A DNA stretch of 64,000 bases. Source: Promethearchaeota archaeon (lineage in GTDB: Archaea; Asgardarchaeota; Lokiarchaeia; Sigyniarchaeales; SOKP01). The stretch is taken from positions 51,169 through 115,168 of the forward strand of contig SHMW01000004.1 of NCBI GenBank assembly GCA_008080735.1, written 5' to 3'. The notes beneath the pieces are model-generated. The model made no database searches. It worked only from the letters and a program-made list of their open reading frames with translations, and had not been told where the DNA came from. The stretch's first letter is position 1. Each line of letters opens with the position of its first letter. Below are positions 37,056 to 46,861 of this stretch, in pieces. The position numbers were made by a program, and so were the translations under genes.

Positions 37056-37250
37056 GACTATTCTGGATTTTATATGATTTCTGACGAGGATTGCTCTCAC
37101 ATGAATTTATTATAAATTTGCAAAAATTGGTAGTGTAGATATTTAAACTACCTTTTTTTCAGTTTACTGAGCAATTTATAAATATAATTCGATCTATTAA
37201 TTGTATAGTAGGAAATTAGTTAAAAACTAATAAATCAAACACTATCGAAA

Positions 37251-38768
37251 ATGTCGGAATTATATCAAAAACTAGAAAATATCGTATCTGATCAATTCAT
37301 TTCCGATAATGAATATATTCGCCATTCATATTCGCGAAATGTAGATCCATTACTACAAGGAGTACCCGATATCATTATACGTCCTAAAGATGCCAAGGAG
37401 ATTTCGGAGATTTTAAAAGTTGCGAATCAGGAAAAAATTCCCGTTTATCCGCGAGGAGGAGGGGATTGTGAATTTGGCGGCAGCAAACCCATAGGTAATA
37501 ACGGAATTCTATTAGATATGAAGCGAATGAATAAAATTATCAACTTAGATACAAAAAACCTTATAGTCACTGTTGAGGCGGGAACATCTTGGGGTAAGCT
37601 GAATGAATATCTTTCTGATTTTGACTTATATACGGGTTGTATGGGACCTGGAAGTGGAATGACTGCTTCAATAGGAGGAGGGATTTCCCATCATAGCGTT
37701 GGCGGGGGGGGATGTGCGAAATATGGTGCATGCACGAATCAACTGGTTTCATTAGAAGTGGTTCTTCCCACAGGAGAGATCATTGAAACTGGCTCGCAAG
37801 CAAATAAATATTCAGAATATCCATTCAATAGGTTTGGAAACGGACCTGATCTCGCTGGACTATTTTGTGGAGATAATGGAATTATGGGAGTAAAGACGAG
37901 AGTCTCTTTACAAGTGTTTCCACGACCCACATTCGCGAATTACAAAACCTTTCTATTGGAGAGGAAATCGGCTGAAATTAGTTCTGAAATCTTTTCTGAG
38001 ATAAGAAAAATGGGAATAGAGGTATATGATGCGATGTATATTATGGATTTGGTTGTAAATGTTGGTTGCCAACAAGGACTTTTTCCCATGTGGGACGATC
38101 TCAAGCGAAAAAAGGGGATTTTCTTTTATACTATTGAGGCGAATTCAGAAGAGGAATTAGAAGCGAAAACTAACCAATTAGATCAGATTATTCTCAATAA
38201 AAGGAAAGTCCAAGAATTGGGCCCTGAAATTTCGGAGGGAAATATCGCAAAATGGCATTATGAAGAGCAAGGACACTGGCAGATGTATCACAATTTATGG
38301 GGGATGTTTCCCGCATTAGAACCCTTAACCGCAGAATGTTTTACTCCGATTAGTACCTATCCTAGGATTTTGACAGATCTTGACCAATGGGATATAGAAC
38401 ATAACGATGATATCCAAAAAATTACAGAAATTACCGGTCAAAGACCCATAACAGGAAGTGGACCTATACTGCTAATTGATGGATGTAATGTAGAACTTAC
38501 TTGCGGTTTTACCAGTTTTTCTGCTTATCACAATGGTAAATATCATGACCTAATTGATGAGATCAATGAAAAGCTTTGGAAATCCGTTCTTGAGCGCGTC
38601 ACCCGACACGGAGTACAATGGTATATGATGGGCGATATGATGTCCCGAATGATGGTCGAGATAGGAGCCTATCCAGAAGCTTTTTATAATTTAATGAAAT
38701 CTGTCAAACAAACACTAGATCCAAACTTAATCCTAAGTAGGGGTAAATTCAAATTTGGAAATGACTAA
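37251..38768 (+). CDS. FAD-linked oxidase, copy 2
   Basis: 505 residues and clearly a close paralogue of 31895-33403 (same PRGGGDCEFGGSKPIG, GPGSGMTASIGGGISHHS, KWHYEEQGHW, and a C-terminus LDPNLILSRGKFKFG). Differences cluster in the substrate-side half, for example LWGMFPALEPLTAE versus LWGLIPGFMPLDAE. This copy is only 69 nt from an OB-like gene, which is followed by an Fe-S reductase subunit, so it is the more likely physiological partner of that subunit. The substrate is probably a 2-hydroxy acid. Confidence 0.87.
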   Translation: MSELYQKLENIVSDQFISDNEYIRHSYSRNVDPLLQGVPDIIIRPKDAKEISEILKVANQEKIPVYPRGGGDCEFGGSKPIGNNGILLDMKRMNKIINLDTKNLIVTVEAGTSWGKLNEYLSDFDLYTGCMGPGSGMTASIGGGISHHSVGGGGCAKYGACTNQLVSLEVVLPTGEIIETGSQANKYSEYPFNRFGNGPDLAGLFCGDNGIMGVKTRVSLQVFPRPTFANYKTFLLERKSAEISSEIFSEIRKMGIEVYDAMYIMDLVVNVGCQQGLFPMWDDLKRKKGIFFYTIEANSEEELEAKTNQLDQIILNKRKVQELGPEISEGNIAKWHYEEQGHWQMYHNLWGMFPALEPLTAECFTPISTYPRILTDLDQWDIEHNDDIQKITEITGQRPITGSGPILLIDGCNVELTCGFTSFSAYHNGKYHDLIDEINEKLWKSVLERVTRHGVQWYMMGDMMSRMMVEIGAYPEAFYNLMKSVKQTLDPNLILSRGKFKFGND

Positions 38769-38837
38769 TCTATGAAAATGCAAATCATTTTGAAGAAATT
38801 CTCATAAGTCTTGATTATTATAAAGAGATGAACTAAC

Positions 38838-39146
38838 ATGTATGAAGATACAAAAAGAAAGCTTGAAGAAAACGAAGGAAACACAATAAGTATTGTTGGA
38901 ATAATTTCAAGTATTATTTGGCAGCATATGCTAATCCATGATGATAGGCACCCCGAAATAAACTATATTGATCTTGAAAATGGATTCCAACTGGTCGTGT
39001 ATACAGATAAGGAAATAAACTGTGAAGATGAAATAGAAATTATTGGAAAGGTAATTAAGGTGAAGGGAAGTAAAAATCCCAGATCAAAATTATCTGATGA
39101 ATATTGTGAATTTCAGCTTATTGCAGATTCATGGAAATGTATTTAG
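38838..39146 (+). CDS. Small OB-fold-like protein
   Basis: 102 residues. The strand pattern (TISIVGIISSIIW, YIDLENGFQLVVYTD, EDEIEIIGKVIKVKG) is that of an OB fold as in small nucleic-acid-binding or accessory proteins. It lies between the FAD oxidase and Fe-S subunit genes in the same direction, so it may be an assembly or accessory factor. No exact family is recognised. Confidence 0.6.
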   Translation: MYEDTKRKLEENEGNTISIVGIISSIIWQHMLIHDDRHPEINYIDLENGFQLVVYTDKEINCEDEIEIIGKVIKVKGSKNPRSKLSDEYCEFQLIADSWKCI

Positions 39147-39184
39147 AATTATGGAAAATAAAAAAATTATGTTGAAAAATTAAA

Positions 39185-40417
39185 ATGAGCAAATTAGAAA
39201 ATCTAAAAAAGCAATGGGAAGCCATAATGTCCTGTATGGGTTGCGGAGATTGCGGATACGCCATCCGACCTGCGGTGGGGCGATTTCTCACCTGCCCCGT
39301 GAAAGAAGCAAAAGGTGATGAAGCCTTTGAAATCTGGTTCTCTCGGGGGCGCATGAACGTACTTAAGAGTATTTTGGAGGGGAAAATCCCATTGAGTAAA
39401 GATTTAGCGGAGTTTGTATATCAATGCTCTGAATGTGGAAATTGTACGGAAGTATGTCATCAGACGCAGAATGAACATATAGTGTTAAATACTTCAAAGT
39501 GGATTGATCATGTAGAAGTATGGAATGCGTTGCGCGAAGATCTTGTTGAGGCGGGTTTTGCTCCTTTAGAGAGACATCAAGTATTGATTGAATACATGAA
39601 TAATCCAGAAATGAGAAACCCATATGGAGAAGTAAAAATTGATAAAACGAAATGGGCCTCAGAATTTTCAAATATTAAAGAAAATGCGGATCTTGTGTTT
39701 TTTACTGGATGCACTATGCCTTTAAGACAAGTCAACACACTTAGAAGTTTAATGAAAATTTTGGAAGCCGCTAAAACGGACATAACATTATTAGATGAAG
39801 AATGGTGTTGTGGTTCCATAGCTCTTCGAATTGGGGATAAAAAGGCTGTAATGGATTCAATTTACCACAATATCGATCAAATTAAGAATATAGGTGGAAA
39901 AGAAATATTTACGGCGTGTGCAGGCTGTTATCGAACGTTGAATAAGGATTATCCGGAACTTTTGGGCGAAGAATTACCGTTTAGAGTAAAACATATTACA
40001 GAAATTTTAATAGACTTAATAAATAAGGACCAAATTCCCTTTAATCAAGGATCTAATCCTCAAAAGATAACATATCATGATCCGTGCCATTTAGGAAGAC
40101 ATATGGATTTATATGAGATTCCAAGAGAAGTAATCGCAAAACTTCCAGGAGTCGAATTGGTTGAGATGAAACGTAATAGAAAGAATGCATGGTGTTGTGG
40201 TGCTGGAGGGGGCGTGAAAAGTCAATTTGCGGATTTAGCAATGGAAATTTCTTGGGAACGAATCAAAGAAGCTATTGAAAGTGGCGCAGATATATTAACC
40301 ACTAGTTGTCCGTTTTGTATTGGAAATTTTAAAGATGCATATGAACAAATGGACCCTAAAGAGCAAGAGAAGATCGTCGTAATTGACGTGATTGATCTAA
40401 TCGCTTCAAAAATTTAA
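39185..40417 (+). CDS. GlcF/HdrD-like Fe-S oxidoreductase subunit
   Basis: 410 residues: two [4Fe-4S] motifs near the N-terminus (CMGCGDC with a later TCPV, and CSECGNCTEVC), then two CCG domains (EWCCGS with CAGCYRTL; DPCHLGRH, AWCCGAGGG and CPFC). The layout is that of GlcF, LldE and HdrD partners of FAD oxidases. It would take electrons from copy 2, and perhaps copy 1, and pass them to a quinone, thiol or other carrier. It closes the operon. Confidence 0.9.
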   Translation: MSKLENLKKQWEAIMSCMGCGDCGYAIRPAVGRFLTCPVKEAKGDEAFEIWFSRGRMNVLKSILEGKIPLSKDLAEFVYQCSECGNCTEVCHQTQNEHIVLNTSKWIDHVEVWNALREDLVEAGFAPLERHQVLIEYMNNPEMRNPYGEVKIDKTKWASEFSNIKENADLVFFTGCTMPLRQVNTLRSLMKILEAAKTDITLLDEEWCCGSIALRIGDKKAVMDSIYHNIDQIKNIGGKEIFTACAGCYRTLNKDYPELLGEELPFRVKHITEILIDLINKDQIPFNQGSNPQKITYHDPCHLGRHMDLYEIPREVIAKLPGVELVEMKRNRKNAWCCGAGGGVKSQFADLAMEISWERIKEAIESGADILTTSCPFCIGNFKDAYEQMDPKEQEKIVVIDVIDLIASKI

Positions 40418-40597
40418 ACAATCTCTTTCTCTATATTATATTTCTCACTTTTTTCTTTTTATCTTTATTCCGATAAATCAAAAGCCTTAAAATTAAAAGT
40501 AAATAGTAAAATTACTTATATAGAATGATCTTTTTCACAGATCTATCTATATAGACTTATATTTCAAACTTTTATAACTAGAATTGGGAAGATATAT

Positions 40598-42253
40598 ATG
40601 AATAATACGGAAGAAAATTTAGATTTGAAAGAATTCAAAAATCACTATGAAGAGATTTTTGATAAAATGAGAAGTGGAGTGGCAATTTATAAACCAATAG
40701 AGAATGGTAAAGATTTTGAATTTGTAAATATCAACCAAGCTGCTGAAGAAATAGATAATATAGAAAAACAACAAGTTATAGGACGAAAATTAACTGATGT
40801 TTTTCCGGGGGTAATAGATTTTGGACTCTTGGATGTACTTCAAAATGTTTGGATCTCGGGGGAACCAGAGCGACATCCGATTTCAAAATATAAAGACAAT
40901 CGTATTGAAGGATGGAGAGATAATTATGTGTACAAATTATCTTCAGGTGAAATTATTGCGATTTATGATGATGTTTCCGAGTTAAAATTAAAAGAAAAAC
41001 AGCTTAGAAACGCACTGAAAGAATCGGAACGACGGAGAAACCAAATAAGTGCCTTATTAAAGGCAACTAAAGCTGTATTAGAATATAAACATTTCAAAGA
41101 TGCTGCAAAGGCTATTTTTGAAGTATCTAAAGATATAACAGGAGCTCAATCTGGATATGTAGCATTGTTGTCTGAGGATGGAAGTGAGAATGAGGTATTA
41201 TTTCTTGATTCTGGAGGTCTTCCTTGTAGAGTTAATCCCAATCTCCCTATGCCGATACGCGGACTCAGAGCAGAAGCATATAAAAAGGGAAAGCCCATAT
41301 ATGACAATAATTTTATGAAAAGTGATTGGATTAAATATTTACCTGATGGTCATGTAGAATTAAAAAATGTATTATTCGCACCTCTAAATTTAGAAAATAA
41401 AACAATTGGCATAATTGGGCTTGCTAATAAGAAAAATGGTTTCAATGAAAACGACAAAAATTTGAGTGCTGGATTATCTGAATTAGTTGCTATTGCGTTA
41501 AAAAATAGTCAAATGCTTGATTCACTTGAAAATTCCAGACAAGAGTGTTTATATGCTTACAATCAGGCTAATCTCTATAAAGATCTTTTTACGCATGATA
41601 TAAATAATATTTTGCATAATATTAAAACCGCTTCAGATTTACTTTCGAATATAGTAGAGCAGCAACTTGAGAGTAAAAAAGTTCACGAACTTATCGATAT
41701 GATTGACGATCAGATAATAAGAGGCTCCAATCTAATTTCTAATATAAGAAAACTTTCCGATCTTGATATGATAAACGGTAATTTGAATAGAATTTCCCTG
41801 AATAAAGAACTAACTAAAGCTATTAGGTTTGTTAAAGAAAGTTATCCAAATAAAAATATTATAATAAACTATGATTCCCCATCTGAAAATTATCATATAA
41901 AAGGAAATGAATTTTTGGTTGAAGTTTTTGAAAATATTTTGATTAATGCTGTGAAATATAACGAGAAAGATCCTAAAATCCAAATTAGAGTTTCAAGAAT
42001 TGAAGAAAAGGATACCAAATTCACTAAGATCGAATTTATTGATAATGGAATTGGTATTCCAGATGAGATGAAAGAGTCTTTATTCAAATCTCGGATTAAA
42101 AAAGAAAAAGAAAGTAGTGGAATGGGATTGGGATTATTACTTACTAAAAAGATCCTAAAGGTTCATAACGGAAAAATTTGGGTTCAAAATAGAATCATGG
42201 GAGAATATCAGAAAGGCAGTAATTTCGTTGTTTTGTTACCCTTATTAGAGTGA
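40598..42253 (+). CDS. PAS-GAF sensor histidine kinase
   Basis: 551 residues without a membrane segment. A PAS domain (about 12-130, FEFVNINQAAEEI) and a GAF domain (about 155-305, ITGAQSGYVALLSEDG) precede the phosphoacceptor box LYKDLFTHDINNILHNI and an HATPase with N box (EVFENILINAVKYN), G1 (DNGIGIP) and G2 (SGMGLGLLLT). A soluble cytoplasmic sensor; the ligand is unknown and no receiver is nearby. Confidence 0.9.
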   Translation: MNNTEENLDLKEFKNHYEEIFDKMRSGVAIYKPIENGKDFEFVNINQAAEEIDNIEKQQVIGRKLTDVFPGVIDFGLLDVLQNVWISGEPERHPISKYKDNRIEGWRDNYVYKLSSGEIIAIYDDVSELKLKEKQLRNALKESERRRNQISALLKATKAVLEYKHFKDAAKAIFEVSKDITGAQSGYVALLSEDGSENEVLFLDSGGLPCRVNPNLPMPIRGLRAEAYKKGKPIYDNNFMKSDWIKYLPDGHVELKNVLFAPLNLENKTIGIIGLANKKNGFNENDKNLSAGLSELVAIALKNSQMLDSLENSRQECLYAYNQANLYKDLFTHDINNILHNIKTASDLLSNIVEQQLESKKVHELIDMIDDQIIRGSNLISNIRKLSDLDMINGNLNRISLNKELTKAIRFVKESYPNKNIIINYDSPSENYHIKGNEFLVEVFENILINAVKYNEKDPKIQIRVSRIEEKDTKFTKIEFIDNGIGIPDEMKESLFKSRIKKEKESSGMGLGLLLTKKILKVHNGKIWVQNRIMGEYQKGSNFVVLLPLLE

Positions 42254-42269
42254 ACATATGGATGTGTGA

Positions 42270-43595
42270 TCATTTAAAATTTGGGAGATATTTCTTCTGT
42301 AAATCCATCATCTCATCAAATACTTTCTCAGCAATTTCATAGCTTCCGCAATTCACATCTAGAGCTAAACAATTAATAGCCATCATTTTTGATTCTTCTA
42401 ATATTGCTTCTATGCATAAATCTTGTGTAGCCGCTTCTCTTTTCAATAAAACTCCCAGATCTTTTGGAATCTTTCCAATCTTTACTCCATGAAGACCGTT
42501 TTTATCAACCTTCGCTGAACATTCAATAATAAGATTATTTGGCAAGTTTTCAATGATTCCATCATTAGGGATATTGACCGCATATTCATAAGAATGTTTA
42601 TCCTCAATAATCGCTTCTATAATGGGTATTGCCCTTTCTCCAGAAGGTTCTGGTCTTAGCATTCCTTTTCGGGGATATCTTCCCTTTTTCAAGCGTTTAT
42701 AATATCTTTGTAGACGTGCGTTCGTTCCAAGATTTGCTTGCTCCATCCTTTTGATCCACGCTTTAATATCTTCTATTTTCGTAAATTCAGAGCCAAATTG
42801 GACATATTCACAGAGATGGTTATCTCCAACATAAGGAAAAAACCCAAATCGTTTATAGACTTCGAAAGTAAGTTCCGAATAATGAAATCTGTCCCATCCA
42901 TCTTCAAAATATTCCAGACAGCGATGATTAAAATCGGGCATTAAATTTTCCCCAGTTTTAAAATTTTCTAATCCAAATAAAAAAGCAAAATGATTAAGCC
43001 CCCCAACTATTAACCTTAGTTCTTCCAATTCCCTATTAAGCATTTTAGGTAAATGTTCATTTGTTAAAAGCTCTATTTGGTGGCACAATCCAAACATTTT
43101 TATATCAGGATACACCCGTTTTATAGCTAAACATATTCTCGAAAGAGGATTTGAATAATTAATGAAATATGCGTTAGGACAAATTCGATCTACATCCGCA
43201 ACGATTTTTAATACCTCTGGAATTTGTCGCGCACTATGAAAAAATCCGCCTGGACCTCCATTTTCTCCCATCATTTCCGTAGTACCATATTTTCTTGGGA
43301 TTGTATTATCTTGCCATCTTAGTTTAAATCTATCTCCATGTTCAATCGAACAAATAACAAAATCAGCATCTTCTAATGCCTCTTCGCGATTCAAAGTCTT
43401 CTTAATGGTAAATATTCCACCCGTTCTTTCATTCTCTTTTGAGATTACCTCATAAACCATATTCAGTTTAGGTTTATCAACATCGTGTAGTATTATATTC
43501 GATCCATGCAAACCTTCACTTAAATATAGGTCTGTAAAAGTAGGAGGCCCAAAGGCCGCACTCCCTGCCCCGACCAAAACAATATTTAACTCCAT
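42270..43595 (-). CDS. Glycoside hydrolase family 4 (NAD+/Mn2+-dependent), copy 1
   Basis: 441 residues: NAD-binding LNIVLVGAGSAAFG, GENGGPGGFFHSAR, INYSNPLSR, the metal-binding Cys-His in MFGLCHQIE and His in GGLNHFAFL. GH4 enzymes cleave alpha- or beta-glycosides by an oxidation-elimination mechanism. The lack of the phosphate-recognising pattern cannot be judged by eye, so alpha-galacturonase/alpha-glucosidase types are possible. It stands alone and overlaps no gene; a paralogue is at 50879-52186. Confidence 0.88.
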   Translation of the reverse strand: MELNIVLVGAGSAAFGPPTFTDLYLSEGLHGSNIILHDVDKPKLNMVYEVISKENERTGGIFTIKKTLNREEALEDADFVICSIEHGDRFKLRWQDNTIPRKYGTTEMMGENGGPGGFFHSARQIPEVLKIVADVDRICPNAYFINYSNPLSRICLAIKRVYPDIKMFGLCHQIELLTNEHLPKMLNRELEELRLIVGGLNHFAFLFGLENFKTGENLMPDFNHRCLEYFEDGWDRFHYSELTFEVYKRFGFFPYVGDNHLCEYVQFGSEFTKIEDIKAWIKRMEQANLGTNARLQRYYKRLKKGRYPRKGMLRPEPSGERAIPIIEAIIEDKHSYEYAVNIPNDGIIENLPNNLIIECSAKVDKNGLHGVKIGKIPKDLGVLLKREAATQDLCIEAILEESKMMAINCLALDVNCGSYEIAEKVFDEMMDLQKKYLPNFK

Positions 43596-43773
43596 TTTCT
43601 CCTATATAAAAAATTATATTTTCTTTTCTAATCAAAAGAAATCATGTATTCAATAAAAAACCTTTAAAATGAAGATATGCACTAGTGAATTGAAATATGA
43701 ATTAGTTTTTGATAATTTTTATATTCTTATACACTATTGTATAAATGAACGAGAATTTTTGGGGATACTACAC

Positions 43774-45648
43774 ATGTCGAATCTACAGAATAAGGAAATG
43801 CATTTTTTCAACGAAATTTCAGACGCGATAATTATAACTGATATAGATTATAATATAAATGCATGGAATAGGGCAGCTGAAGAAATATATGGATGGAAAG
43901 CTGAAGAAATTATTGGGAAAAACATAATGGATACTATTAAAATTGAATATCAAAATCAAAATCCCAAAGATGTTATTTCCGAGTTTGAAAAGGAAGGTAG
44001 TTGGAAAGGTGAGGTTTTACAATATACCAAAAAGGGAGACCCTATTCACATATATTCATCTGTCTCACTCATTCACGACTCCTCTGGTATCCCAAAAAAT
44101 ATATTGGCTATTAATGAGGATTTAACCAAAACTAAAGCGATAGAAAAAAAATTAAGAATCTCTGAAAGAAAATATGGTCTAATTGTTGAAAATGCTTTAG
44201 AAGGGATTTGGATGATAGATGAAGATGATCGCACTAATTTTGTGAATGAACGGATGGCTCAAATGCTAGGATATTCTAGAGAGGAGATGGTGGGCAAGCA
44301 TCTTTTAGATTTTTGTGATAATCAATATTCGCAGATTGCCAAAAAGAATATTAATCGCAGAAAGCAAGGGATTGAGGAAGAACATGTATTTCAATTTACA
44401 AAGAAAAACGGAGAAAAGATCTATACAAATCTAAACGCATCTCCGATCTTTACTGATGAAGGAAAATATATTGGATCAGTCGCATTCATTACGGATATTA
44501 CGGAGAAAAGAGAAGCAGAGAGAATGTTAAAAGAATCCGAAGAAAAGTTTAGGACTATGTCGGAACAATCTCTTATTGGACTGCAGATTGTTCAAGATGG
44601 AAAACTCAAATATATAAATAGTAAGGCAGCGAAATTTACGGGATTTACACCAAAAGAAATAGAGGAGATGAATTTTCATGACATCCTTGATCATATTCAT
44701 CCTGAAGATATAAAGAAAGTTCAAAATCGCTTTAAAGAAAGAGTTAAAAATCCACACAAATTAGAGGATCCATTCCAATTTCGTGTATGTAGTAAAAGTG
44801 GAGATATTAAATGGGTTGAAAGTCTTAACAGAAAAATAACATACCAAGGTAAAGAGGCAGATTTAATTTTTCTGGTGGATATAACTGATAAAAAAAACGC
44901 ACAATTAGAACTTAAAAAATCAGAAGAAAAGTATAAAGAGGCATATAATAGAGCTAATTTTTATAAAGATCTCTTTATCCATGACATGAATAACATCCTT
45001 CAAGTAATTAGCAGTTCAACAGAAATTATATCTCATTCATTTGAAGACCGAAAAGAGAACGATGATTTTTCCCATCTGATGAAAATGATTACTAAGCAGG
45101 TAAAAAGAGGGACGGAACTTGTTTCAAAGATCCATCAAATTTCCGAATTAGAAGAAAAAGACCTTGAATTAATAGTGATCGATGCTGTAGAATCTTTAAA
45201 AAAAGTTATAGAATATATTAAGAAAACATATAGGGAAAAGAGCTTAGAAATCACAACTAAAATACGCTTTAAGGATTATTTTGTTCAAGCAAATGAATTA
45301 TTGGAAGAAATATTCCAAAATATTCTTATTAATAGCATAAAATATAACGAAGAAGAAATTATTAAGATCGAGATTAGAGCTTCTGAAGTGAACGATGAAC
45401 AAGATGATGATACATTCTTAAAGTTAGAATTTATTGATAATGGAATTGGCATCGAAGATGAAAGGAAACAACTAATATTTATGAAAGGGCAGCAGTCCGC
45501 GAAAGGGTCCAAGGGTATGGGTCTTGGATTAACCCTAGTCAACCTCCTCATCAATAAATATGGTGGGAAAATCTGGGTAGAGAATAAAATGGAGGGAAAT
45601 TTTCACGCGGGAAGTAATTTTTCTATTTTATTGCCAAAATCGAAATAA
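43774..45648 (+). CDS. Triple-PAS sensor histidine kinase
   Basis: Three PAS domains in a row (ITDIDYNINAWNRAAEEIYG; MIDEDDRTNFVNERMAQMLG; IVQDGKLKYINSKAAKF), each ending in a PAC-like segment, then the box NFYKDLFIHDMNNILQ and an HATPase with N box (EIFQNILINSIKYN), DNGIGIED and GMGLGLTLV. ATG 43774 is chosen because the first PAS follows directly and GGGG lies about 10 nt before; an open frame extends back to ATG 43669 with 35 unusual residues. Cytoplasmic, no TM. Confidence 0.88.
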   Translation: MSNLQNKEMHFFNEISDAIIITDIDYNINAWNRAAEEIYGWKAEEIIGKNIMDTIKIEYQNQNPKDVISEFEKEGSWKGEVLQYTKKGDPIHIYSSVSLIHDSSGIPKNILAINEDLTKTKAIEKKLRISERKYGLIVENALEGIWMIDEDDRTNFVNERMAQMLGYSREEMVGKHLLDFCDNQYSQIAKKNINRRKQGIEEEHVFQFTKKNGEKIYTNLNASPIFTDEGKYIGSVAFITDITEKREAERMLKESEEKFRTMSEQSLIGLQIVQDGKLKYINSKAAKFTGFTPKEIEEMNFHDILDHIHPEDIKKVQNRFKERVKNPHKLEDPFQFRVCSKSGDIKWVESLNRKITYQGKEADLIFLVDITDKKNAQLELKKSEEKYKEAYNRANFYKDLFIHDMNNILQVISSSTEIISHSFEDRKENDDFSHLMKMITKQVKRGTELVSKIHQISELEEKDLELIVIDAVESLKKVIEYIKKTYREKSLEITTKIRFKDYFVQANELLEEIFQNILINSIKYNEEEIIKIEIRASEVNDEQDDDTFLKLEFIDNGIGIEDERKQLIFMKGQQSAKGSKGMGLGLTLVNLLINKYGGKIWVENKMEGNFHAGSNFSILLPKSK

Positions 45649-45781
45649 CTGGGATTTAGATGCCTTTTATTTTATAAACCGAATTTTTAATATCAAATTC
45701 TTTTTCTAATTTATAGATAATATAGAATTAGGGGTATTGATTAGATATATATAAAAAGAATTTATTTCATATTTTACTAAG

Positions 45782-46861
45782 ATGTCATCTAAAAGTAGGA
45801 TTCCAAATCTATACAGGACCTTAGTCAACAGAATCAATGATAACATTGAAGAGCTTACGATGAGTATTTTTGATCGAATCTTCCAAAAACTCCCTGATTT
45901 TAAAAAAAATTATACAAATGAGCAAAAACTCAAGTCATATCAAGATATAAAATATCACTTGGATTATCTTGTCCAAGCTATTCGTTATTCTAAGCCTACA
46001 TTATTTAACGAATATATTCGGTGGGTGAAATCTATTTTACTTTCAAGAAACATTTCTATAGAAAGTTTAATCATTACTTTTGAAATGACAATGGAAGTTT
46101 TAAACGAGAAATTTCCAAAAGAATCAGATCTGATTAATACTTATTTAGATAATGCCATCGATATCATTCAAACTCCAGACGAGACGGATTTTAGTTATAT
46201 ACAAGAATCAAACCCTTTAAAAAAGACAGCTTTAACCTATTTAGATTATATCCTCGATGGAAAAAAATATGAGGCCAATGATCTCATTTTTAAAGCTGTA
46301 TCTGATGGTACAGAGATCAAAGAAATCTATTTAAATGTTTTTCAACCAGTCCAACAAGAGATAGGGCGATTATGGGAAGAAAATAAAATAAGCGTTGCTC
46401 AAGAGCATTATTGTACCGCAGTCACTCAACTTATTATTTCTCGATTATATAGTAATATCTTCGCCACGGAAAGAATTGGCAAGACACTAATTGCCACTTG
46501 TATAGGAGGAGAACTGCATGAATTGGGAATTCGCATGGTTGCCGATTTTTTTGAAATGGAGGGATGGGAAACTTACTATTTAGGTGCAAATACCCCCATC
46601 GAGAGCATTATAAAATATATTATACGTAATAATGCAGATCTTTTAGCTGTTTCGGCGACAATGATGATCCATATCCCAATAGTAGAAGAGATGATACAAC
46701 AAATCCAAAAAACAGACGCGAGAGATGTCAAAATAATGGTTGGGGGGTATCCCTTTAATATTGTTCCAGATCTATGGAAATATATCGGAGCAGATGGATT
46801 TTCTCCAGATGCGGATACAGCCATAAAAACAGCAAGCAAGATATTAGAATCCAATGATTAA
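45782..46861 (+). CDS. B12-binding sensor with CarH-type W-x9-EH motif
   Basis: 359 residues. Residues 1-130 are helical, resembling RsbR/globin-like N-terminal sensor domains. Residues about 145-225 form the helical B12 cap with W198, then nine residues, then E208-H209 (WEENKISVAQEH). This is the W-x9-EH motif that lines the adenosyl pocket of CarH photoreceptors. The Rossmann domain has E244-L-H246-E-L-G249, the E/D-x-H-x-x-G lower-ligand motif, and VGGYP. The residue after Trp, a His ligand of the light-state in Thermus CarH, is Glu here. There is no DNA-binding domain. The stop overlaps the ATG of a histidine kinase gene (46854), which is the likely output. A light or B12 sensor is an inference. 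Confidence 0.8.
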   Translation: MSSKSRIPNLYRTLVNRINDNIEELTMSIFDRIFQKLPDFKKNYTNEQKLKSYQDIKYHLDYLVQAIRYSKPTLFNEYIRWVKSILLSRNISIESLIITFEMTMEVLNEKFPKESDLINTYLDNAIDIIQTPDETDFSYIQESNPLKKTALTYLDYILDGKKYEANDLIFKAVSDGTEIKEIYLNVFQPVQQEIGRLWEENKISVAQEHYCTAVTQLIISRLYSNIFATERIGKTLIATCIGGELHELGIRMVADFFEMEGWETYYLGANTPIESIIKYIIRNNADLLAVSATMMIHIPIVEEMIQQIQKTDARDVKIMVGGYPFNIVPDLWKYIGADGFSPDADTAIKTASKILESND

